From assembly GCA_900757255.1 (NCBI GenBank), contig CAAENE010000071.1:1-23223 (forward strand): a stretch of 23,223 nucleotides of DNA, written 5' to 3'. The notes below the pieces were generated by a model, which saw only the letters and a program-made list of their open reading frames with translations, ran no database searches and was not told where the DNA came from. The stretch is from Clostridia bacterium (lineage in GTDB: Bacteria > Bacillota > Clostridia > HGM11514). The position numbers and the translations under genes are program-made. Shown piece after piece: positions 15,387-20,689 of the stretch (positions are counted from its first letter, which is position 1; each line of letters opens with the position of its first letter).

Positions 15387-16529
15387 ATGGCGGGAATTAA
15401 AAATGATATTCGGAACGTATTTTCTGTAATACATCGGGTTTTATGCTGCAATTGGACTGATAAATTGAATAAAGAAGAAGCCGCGTATATTTGTGCATTG
15501 AAGAGGGAGAGCAATATCAGGCGGATGCGTCTTTTTCTGATTGTTCTGCTCATCATTCAGCTATCAAATATGCTTGTTGATATCTTGACGAATTCTCATC
15601 CAAAGTACTTTTATGGTTATCTTGGTGCAAGCCTATTTTTGGCTGTATTGTCAGTTGTTTATTTGGTATTGATTGCAGTTAAAAAGAAAGTCTGCAATGG
15701 ATTTTACTTGAGCTTTTGGTACCTATTTGCTGCTGGCACGCTTGTCTTTTGTGTGTTTGATTTGCTGGAACGCGGTACGCTGGATAACTATGTTGTGCTG
15801 GCGGCTGCTCTGGCGATTATCCCTGTACTCTCGCCGCGTGAATCCGCGGCTCTCATCGGCACGGTTCTTGTTTTACAGGAATTTGTTTTGCTGATTCTTG
15901 ATGAAAAGGTGTTTTATATGCAGCAGTCGGCAATCTTATCCGTGTTGACTTTTGCCATTTCGATCTCCATATCCGGAAATTTTCTTTCCTCCAGGCTGCT
16001 GCAAAGAAGGCTTAGGGAGACAAATGAAATGCTGGATAGGCTGTCCAAAACTGATACACTCACTAATCTTCTTAATCGCCGTGGGCTTTATGATACGGCA
16101 GAAGAGACTTTGAATGATAATACGGTTATGGCAATGATTGATATTGACTATTTTAAAGCATACAATGATAAGTTCGGCCATCTTTTAGGAGACGAATGCT
16201 TGAAGAAGGTTGCTGACTGTATCTTGCAGGCTGCCCGGTATTCTGTTGTTTCCCGGTATGGCGGCGAGGAATTTGTTGTTCTGTTTACCGAAAAACTGTC
16301 TTTGGATATGATTGTATTGCTGAAGGATCTGAAAGATGCAGTAGAGCATCTGAAAATAGAGGCGGGAAACAAGAAAGTATCAGAATATATTACGGTCAGT
16401 ATTGGGGTTGCTAAGTGTGGTTCGGGCACGATGCTGGATAATCTATTTGCTCAGGCGGATCAGCAAATGTATTTGGCAAAAGAGAATGGAAGAAACAGGA
16501 TCTATTTTGAAGATAAACTGGTCTCATAA
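15387..16529 (+). CDS. Membrane-bound GGDEF diguanylate cyclase
   Basis: This 380-residue protein should make cyclic di-GMP from two GTP. The first 40 residues are cytoplasmic. About five membrane segments lie between residues 47 and 200 (for example LFLIVLLIIQL and GASLFLAVLSVVYLVLIAV), and the sensing signal is unknown. The GGDEF domain occupies about 217-380: DTLTNLLNRRG, the metal-binding DIDYFKAYND and the active-site loop RYGGEEF (GGEEF at 292-296). Catalysis-compatible residues are intact. The usual inhibitory RxxD before the loop is absent (A-R-Y-S at the aligned place), so product feedback by the I-site is unlikely. The ATG follows AAGGCGGTG. The glycosyltransferase gene begins 15 bases later, so they are cotranscribed. 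Confidence 0.9.
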   Translation: MAGIKNDIRNVFSVIHRVLCCNWTDKLNKEEAAYICALKRESNIRRMRLFLIVLLIIQLSNMLVDILTNSHPKYFYGYLGASLFLAVLSVVYLVLIAVKKKVCNGFYLSFWYLFAAGTLVFCVFDLLERGTLDNYVVLAAALAIIPVLSPRESAALIGTVLVLQEFVLLILDEKVFYMQQSAILSVLTFAISISISGNFLSSRLLQRRLRETNEMLDRLSKTDTLTNLLNRRGLYDTAEETLNDNTVMAMIDIDYFKAYNDKFGHLLGDECLKKVADCILQAARYSVVSRYGGEEFVVLFTEKLSLDMIVLLKDLKDAVEHLKIEAGNKKVSEYITVSIGVAKCGSGTMLDNLFAQADQQMYLAKENGRNRIYFEDKLVS

Positions 16530-16544
16530 TACCGAGGTGATAAA

Positions 16545-17672
16545 ATGACGATTGTTTTAGTGGTAGATGTTTTTGATCAGCTGACGAACGGAACGACGAT
16601 GACGGCGTACAGGTTTGCCCAGATGCTGCGCAGATGCGGGCATACCGTCCGGGTGGTATCCACCGGTAATGAAGATAAGGATAAATACGTTGTAGAAGAA
16701 AAATATTGGCCGGTCGCAACCAGCCTTGCCCATAAACAGGGATTTGCCTTTGCAAAAGTCAATGAGACTGTTTTCCGGCAGGCCTTTGCCGGGGCTGATG
16801 TTGTCCATTTCCTGCTTCCGCTGCCTTTTGAGTGGAAAGCCATGCAAATTGCTAAGGAGATGAATATTCCCTGCTCGGCGGCGTTCCATCTTCAGCCGGA
16901 AAACGTTACCTATATCATTCACATGAGTCAATCAAAAAAACTGGCGGATGGTATTTATAAGCTGTTTCGTAATACATTTTATAAAAATTTCAAACATATT
17001 CACTGCCCATCTCAGTTTATTGCTGATCAGCTTGTCAAAAACGGGTATCAGGCTAAAATGCATGTTATTTCCAATGGAGTTGATGATGATTTTGTTCCAC
17101 CCTCAAAATGGCCGAAAAACAAGGACGGTTTGTTTCATATTTTAATGGTTGGCCGCTTGTCACCCGAAAAGCGGCAGAAGGTTTTGATTGATGCGGTGGC
17201 TTTATCGCGGCATGAAAATAAAATTCAGCTGCATTTGGCTGGGAAGGGTCCGTGTAAGGGAAGCCTTGTCCGGCGGGGCCAAAAACTGAGCAATCCGCCT
17301 GAATTCGGGTTTTACAGCAAAGAGGATTTGATTGAATTAATTTACCGGAATGATTTATATGTTCATGCCTCGGTGATTGAAATAGAAGCTATTTCCTGTA
17401 TGGAGGCTTTTGCCTGCGGACTGGTTCCGGTTATCTGCAATTCGAATCAATCGGCAACTCCGCAGTTTGCTTTGGATGGCCGGAGTCTATTTCGTCCGGA
17501 CGACCCAGCTGATTTAGCAGCGAAAATTGATTATTGGATTGAGCATCCCGCAGAAAAAGAAAAAATGTCGCTGTTATATGCGCGGGAAGGAGATCAGTAC
17601 CGAGTAGAACAGTCTGTTTTAAAGACGGAGCAGATGTTCCGTGAAGTGATTCAGGACGGTACATCGTCTTAA
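16545..17672 (+). CDS. GT4-family glycosyltransferase
   Basis: This 375-residue protein has the two Rossmann lobes of GT-B fold enzymes. The N-terminal lobe begins MTIVLVVDVFDQLTNGTTMT (acceptor side). The C-terminal lobe begins near HILMVGRLSPEKRQKVLIDA and includes the EX7E motif in VIEIEAISCMEAFACG, where the donor nucleotide-sugar binds. Pattern and length recall the diacylglycerol glucosyltransferase and related membrane-lipid enzymes of Firmicutes, but donor and acceptor are not proven. No membrane segments are seen; it would bind the inner membrane face peripherally. GAGGTG precedes the start. It shares a transcript with the GGDEF protein, hinting at c-di-GMP-linked envelope changes. 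No classical terminator follows; a palindrome array does. Confidence 0.87.
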   Translation: MTIVLVVDVFDQLTNGTTMTAYRFAQMLRRCGHTVRVVSTGNEDKDKYVVEEKYWPVATSLAHKQGFAFAKVNETVFRQAFAGADVVHFLLPLPFEWKAMQIAKEMNIPCSAAFHLQPENVTYIIHMSQSKKLADGIYKLFRNTFYKNFKHIHCPSQFIADQLVKNGYQAKMHVISNGVDDDFVPPSKWPKNKDGLFHILMVGRLSPEKRQKVLIDAVALSRHENKIQLHLAGKGPCKGSLVRRGQKLSNPPEFGFYSKEDLIELIYRNDLYVHASVIEIEAISCMEAFACGLVPVICNSNQSATPQFALDGRSLFRPDDPADLAAKIDYWIEHPAEKEKMSLLYAREGDQYRVEQSVLKTEQMFREVIQDGTSS

Positions 17673-17689
17673 AAATTGGGAAAAGAAGT

Positions 17690-17717
17690 TTGCAATATGG
17701 TTTAATTGTGGTATAAT
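17690..17717 (+). promoter_or_regulatory. Possible promoter reading into the palindromic array
   Basis: TTGCAA (17690-17695) and perfect TATAAT (17712-17717) with a 16-base spacer. The -10 is part of the first palindrome, so it may be coincidence. If used, the transcript would contain all three 71-base elements. Confidence 0.4.
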
Positions 17718-17738
17718 AACTGTAAACAGTTATTATAC
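17711..17738 (+). repeat. Perfect palindrome a of the array
   Basis: GTATAATAACTG (17711-17722) and CAGTTATTATAC (17727-17738) with a TAAA loop: a perfect 12-bp stem. Its right arm overlaps the start of element A. A near copy is palindrome b at 17824-17852. Confidence 0.85.
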
Positions 17739-17802
17739 GTGAACTTATGCGCGTGCGAAAATTTCCTCCCTTTAGTCGGAAAACGCACATGCGCAATTAT
17801 AC
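17732..17802 (+). repeat. 71-bp hairpin element, copy A
   Basis: It begins and ends with ATTATAC. Nested stems are GCGC/GCGC, GTGCG/CGCAC and TTTCC/GGAAA, with an AT bulge on the 3' side between the first two. See copies B and C. Confidence 0.8.
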
Positions 17803-17830
17803 CATAACCCCTTCGGGCTTATGGTATAAT
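17796..17830 (+). repeat. Palindrome joining copies A and B
   Basis: ATTATACCATAA (17796-17807) pairs with TTATGGTATAAT (17819-17830), and CCC (17808-17810) with GGG (17815-17817) around a CTTC loop, one bulged C. It shares bases with element A and with palindrome b, so these folds exclude each other. Confidence 0.8.
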
Positions 17831-17852
17831 AACTGCAAAGCAGTTATTATAC
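17824..17852 (+). repeat. Perfect palindrome b of the array
   Basis: GTATAATAACTGC (17824-17836) and GCAGTTATTATAC (17840-17852), 13-bp stem with an AAA loop. It matches palindrome a with one extra base pair. Confidence 0.85.
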
Positions 17853-17916
17853 ATGAATTTATGGCCGCGCGAATATTTCCTCGCATTGCTCGGAAAACGC
17901 GCATGGCCAATTATAC
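17846..17916 (+). repeat. 71-bp hairpin element, copy B
   Basis: Same length and ends as copy A. Stems are GGCC/GGCC, GCGCG/CGCGC and TTTCC/GGAAA. Both outer stems differ from copy A on both sides, so pairing is kept. Confidence 0.8.
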
Positions 17917-17980
17917 GTGAACTTATGCGCGTACGAACATTTCCTCCCAAAGGTCGGAAAACGTGCATGTGCAATGATAC
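17910..17980 (+). repeat. 71-bp hairpin element, copy C
   Basis: It shares its first seven bases with the end of copy B, so the two are in tandem at 64-bp spacing. Stems are GCGC/GTGC and GTACG/CGTGC, each with one G-T pair that would be a G-U pair in the + strand RNA, plus TTTCC/GGAAA. It ends ATGATAC. Confidence 0.8.
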
Positions 17981-18025
17981 CGCTGCGTGTTCGAATAATC
18001 AATCCACGTCTGTCCGAGCGTTCCG

Positions 18026-18053
18026 TTGGAAGCGATAATGCAATGACTAAAAT
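18026..18053 (+). promoter_or_regulatory. Possible promoter of the AI-2E family gene
   Basis: TTGGAA (18026-18031), 16-base spacer and TAAAAT (18048-18053). Weak but well placed, 80 bases before the ATG. Confidence 0.42.
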
Positions 18054-18132
18054 AATATTTATAAGATGAATACCCAATAGAGGGATTCAAGCTGTTCTAT
18101 TTTGCGTTAAAAAAGAAAAAGGGGCTGGTGCT

Positions 18133-19284
18133 ATGCAAAAACTCAATGACGATCATAAAAGAAATTTTTTATTGGTTACCTATGGCATCGTCCTGTTTTT
18201 GGCGTTGTCCAATATTGGTAAAATTGGCAATGCAATCGATTACACGATGAGTATTTTAAGCCCGATTTTTACCGGTATTATTGTGGCTTTTCTGCTCAAT
18301 ATTTTTGTCAGGCTGTTTGAAACGAAGCTGCTCACCGTCCTGTGGAGGAAAAATAAGTTTTTGGACAAGCATAAACGTGCGATATCCATTATTTTAGCTG
18401 TTATTGTCGCGCTGCTTATTATTATCCTGCTGCTGGTATTTATTATTCCGCAGCTGTCCAATTCTATTTCAAGGCTCACCAATGGTATCCCAAGATATGT
18501 AGAGCAGCTTCAAATCTGGCTGAATGAAATTGCAAGAGATTTTAATATTTCAGATAACATTATCAAAACTTTGGAGCAAAATTGGCAGTCCATTCTGACA
18601 TCGGTCACGGATGTAGCCTCAACGGCTATTCCCGGTATTGTCAATACCACGATGAATATTTCAACCGGAATTTTGAATTTTGTACTGGGAATCATTATTT
18701 CGATTTACCTGCTCAGCTCTAAAGAAAGCTTGATTCGCGCCCTGAAAAAGGTAGTTATTGCAGTGTTCCCGGACAGGGCAGCAAATCAGATCATCGGCGT
18801 CTGCTCTGAAGCAAACGAAACTCTGAACCGGTTTATTGCCGGACAGGTAACTGAGGCGTTTATCCTGGGTGTACTTTGCTTTATTGGTATGACGATTTTC
18901 CGGTTTGATTATCCTCTGTTAATCAGCGTTATTATCGGTGTTACAGCTGTAATTCCGATACTTGGTGCATATATTGGTGTCATTCCTGCTGTTTTTATCC
19001 TGCTGCTGATTAACCCTATGAAGGCGCTTTGGTTTATTGTCTTTATCATTGTCCTTCAGCAATTTGAAGGAAATGTCATCTATCCGAAAGTAGTTGGCGG
19101 AGCGGTTGGCATCAATGGACTGTGGGTCCTCGTGGCAATTGTTGTCGGGGGCAGCCTGTTCGGCGTTATCGGTATGCTGCTGGGTGTTCCGGCTATCTCG
19201 GTTCTGTTATCAGTTTTCCGCAGAGTCATCAACCATCGGCTGGAAAAGAAAAAGAAATTGGCAGGACATGGAGAAAATGAATAA
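18133..19284 (+). CDS. AI-2E family transporter (PF01594-type membrane protein)
   Basis: This 383-residue integral membrane protein has about seven or eight hydrophobic segments: two near the N-terminus (FLLVTYGIVLFLALSNIG and SPIFTGIIVAFLLNIFV), one at about 90-110, then a soluble middle region, and a C-terminal cluster. The latter contains the family-typical VIPILGAYIGVIPAVFILL and FIIVLQQFEGNVIYPKVVGG. Members of this family have been linked to autoinducer-2 export or sodium/proton antiport; the substrate here is unknown. AAGGGG precedes the ATG. A terminator begins at the stop codon. The basic C-terminal tail RRVINHRLEKKKK is normal for the family. Confidence 0.92.
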   Translation: MQKLNDDHKRNFLLVTYGIVLFLALSNIGKIGNAIDYTMSILSPIFTGIIVAFLLNIFVRLFETKLLTVLWRKNKFLDKHKRAISIILAVIVALLIIILLLVFIIPQLSNSISRLTNGIPRYVEQLQIWLNEIARDFNISDNIIKTLEQNWQSILTSVTDVASTAIPGIVNTTMNISTGILNFVLGIIISIYLLSSKESLIRALKKVVIAVFPDRAANQIIGVCSEANETLNRFIAGQVTEAFILGVLCFIGMTIFRFDYPLLISVIIGVTAVIPILGAYIGVIPAVFILLLINPMKALWFIVFIIVLQQFEGNVIYPKVVGGAVGINGLWVLVAIVVGGSLFGVIGMLLGVPAISVLLSVFRRVINHRLEKKKKLAGHGENE

Positions 19285-19306
19285 AAGCCGCATTTGAGCG
19301 GCTTTT
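19283..19306 (+). terminator. Terminator of the AI-2E family gene
   Basis: AAAAGCCGC (19283-19291), loop ATTTGA, GCGGCTTTT (19298-19306). The T-run is the end of the stem, and the hairpin overlaps the stop codon. Confidence 0.85.
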
Positions 19307-19342
19307 CTGCTGATGAGACTAAATGAAGTTTATAACAAGATT

Positions 19343-19502
19343 CCATTAAGAGTTTTTGTGCATCAAGCACAAAAACTTCCTAAATGGCGTTCACCCTAAC
19401 GGGTACGCGTCAACCTCGCGAAGCGGGGGATATATGCCCGCCGCCCGGCTCTATGAAGTGGAACCCGCCACCTATAGAGGTGGGGGACATATCAGCGAGG
19501 TT
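19343..19502. repeat. Compact multi-hairpin block in the convergent gap
   Basis: Hairpins follow one another: AGTTTTTGTGC/GCACAAAAACT (19351-19377, perfect 11 bp), ACCC/GGGT (19393-19404), CCTCGC/GCGGGG (19414-19428) and CCACCT/AGGTGG (19468-19483). AACCTCGC (19412-19419) also pairs with GCGAGGTT (19495-19502), enclosing the last part and reaching into the prfB stop codon. No T-run follows, so it is not a simple terminator. It may be an end or remnant of a palindrome-flanked mobile element, or a structured RNA; I cannot decide. Confidence 0.55.
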
Positions 19503-20614
19503 ATAGTTTACCCTGGCTCGCCATAATCAGATAGGCATTGATAAACCCGTCCAAATCGCCGTCCATGACAGCATTGATATTACCGACTTCAAAATTGGTG
19601 CGGTGGTCTTTGACCATATTATACGGATGAAAAACGTAAGAACGAATCTGACTGCCCCAGCCAATTTCCATTAAATCGCCCTGAATCTCGTTCATTTTTT
19701 TCTTCTGTTCTAATTCCGCAAGCTCAATCAGCTTGGCTTTCAGCATTTTCATAGCAGTCTCTTTATTCTTGTGCTGCGAGCGCTCATTCTGGCAGGAAAC
19801 CACAATTCCCGTGGGAATATGGGTGATCCGGATAGCGCTGTCGGTTTTATTGATATGCTGTCCGCCTGCGCCGCTGGAGCGGTAGGTATCGATTCTCAGC
19901 TCATCCTGATTGATATCGATTTCAACATCGTCGTCCAGCTCAGGCATAACGTCAAGAGAGGCAAAGGAGGTATGCCTTCTGCCAGACGCATCAAACGGGG
20001 AAATACGAACCAGACGATGAACCCCTTTTTCGGCTTTCAGATAACCATACGCGTTCAGGCCCTTAATCAGAATTGTTACGCTTTTGACGCCCGCTTCCTC
20101 GCCAGCCAGAAAGTCCAATTCCTCAACCTTGAAATTTTTTCGTTCTGCCCAGCGCTGGTACATCCGCAGGAGCATGGATACCCAATCCTGCGCCTCTGTT
20201 CCTCCTGCTCCGGCATGCAGGGTCAAAATTGCGTTGTTTTTATCATACGGTCCGGAAAGCAGGGTATCCAGCTTCATGGTTTCCAGCTGATTTGACAGCT
20301 CCTTAATACCTGATCTGACCTCGCCGAGGACCGAGCTGTCTTCCTCCTCGTTTCCAAGGTCGCATAGAGTAAGAAGATCCTGCCAAGTGTCATAAAGCCG
20401 GTCAAAGCTTTCTGCTTTATCCTTGTAGTTTTTCATTTCCTGCAAAATCTTGCTGGACGCTTCCATATCATCCCAAAATCCGGGTTGTGCCGTCTTTTGT
20501 TCCAGCTCTTCCGCTTTCGCCTTTAAACCAGCGACGTCAAAGTGAATCCCTCAAATCATTGATAGATTCCTCCATATTGGAGAGTTCGAGTTTTAATTCA
20601 TCGAATTCAACCAT
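19501..20614 (-). CDS. prfB: Peptide chain release factor 2, with programmed +1 frameshift
   Basis: RF2 ends translation at UGA and UAA codons. The ATG at 20614 follows GAGGAG and opens MVEFDELKLELSNMEESI. Codon 25 is CTT (20542-20540) and codon 26 is an in-frame TGA (20539-20537) followed by C, with AGG at codon 22 as the internal Shine-Dalgarno-like site. A +1 shift over TGA continues in the frame 20538-19501 and gives a 370-residue protein, the normal RF2 length. The stop-codon recognition tripeptide SPF is in VRISPFDASGRR, and the catalytic GGQ is in RSSGAGGQHINKTDSA. Low RF2 raises frameshifting, so the gene self-regulates. A frame opened only at 20466 would lack the N-terminal domain. 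It follows secA by 75 bases. Confidence 0.96.
20536..20550 (-). promoter_or_regulatory. prfB programmed frameshift site
   Basis: Minus-strand order is AGG GAT TCA CTT TGA C: Shine-Dalgarno-like G-rich codon, two codons, the slippery CTT and the TGA stop with a 3' C. Spacing equals that known for prfB genes with the autoregulatory frameshift. Confidence 0.95.
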
Positions 20615-20650
20615 GCCATCAACTCCTCTAAAATCATATTTTTATGGATA

Positions 20651-20666
20651 GGAGGCCGAAACCTCC
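20651..20666 (-). other. Small hairpin between secA and prfB
   Basis: GGAGG-CCGAAA-CCTCC (20651-20666). No T-run follows on the minus strand, so it probably does not end the transcript. It may affect processing or stability of the secA-prfB message. Confidence 0.4.
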
Positions 20667-20689
20667 GTCATTGTCTATTCCTTCATTTT

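Larger units (their letters stand above)
17673..18132 (+). other. Intergenic region with palindromic array
   Basis: This 460-base gap holds the palindromic array (17711-17980) and, after it, a gene-free stretch with a weak promoter and the ribosome binding site of the next gene. No supported protein gene is seen. A possible promoter enters the array: TTGCAA (17690-17695), 16 bases, TATAAT (17712-17717). Confidence 0.7.

Noticed and set aside
17711..17980. CRISPR array
   Set aside because: Only three copies, each internally palindromic, diverged and without unique spacers of constant length.
17853..18038. Short open frames in the palindromic array on both strands
   Set aside because: They run through hairpin repeats, lack ribosome binding sites and have no recognisable product.
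19771..20295. 174-codon plus-strand frame
   Set aside because: Antisense shadow of prfB, which has GGQ and SPF motifs in its own frame.
20537..20539. Nonsense mutation in prfB
   Set aside because: The TGA sits in the conserved programmed frameshift context at codon 26.
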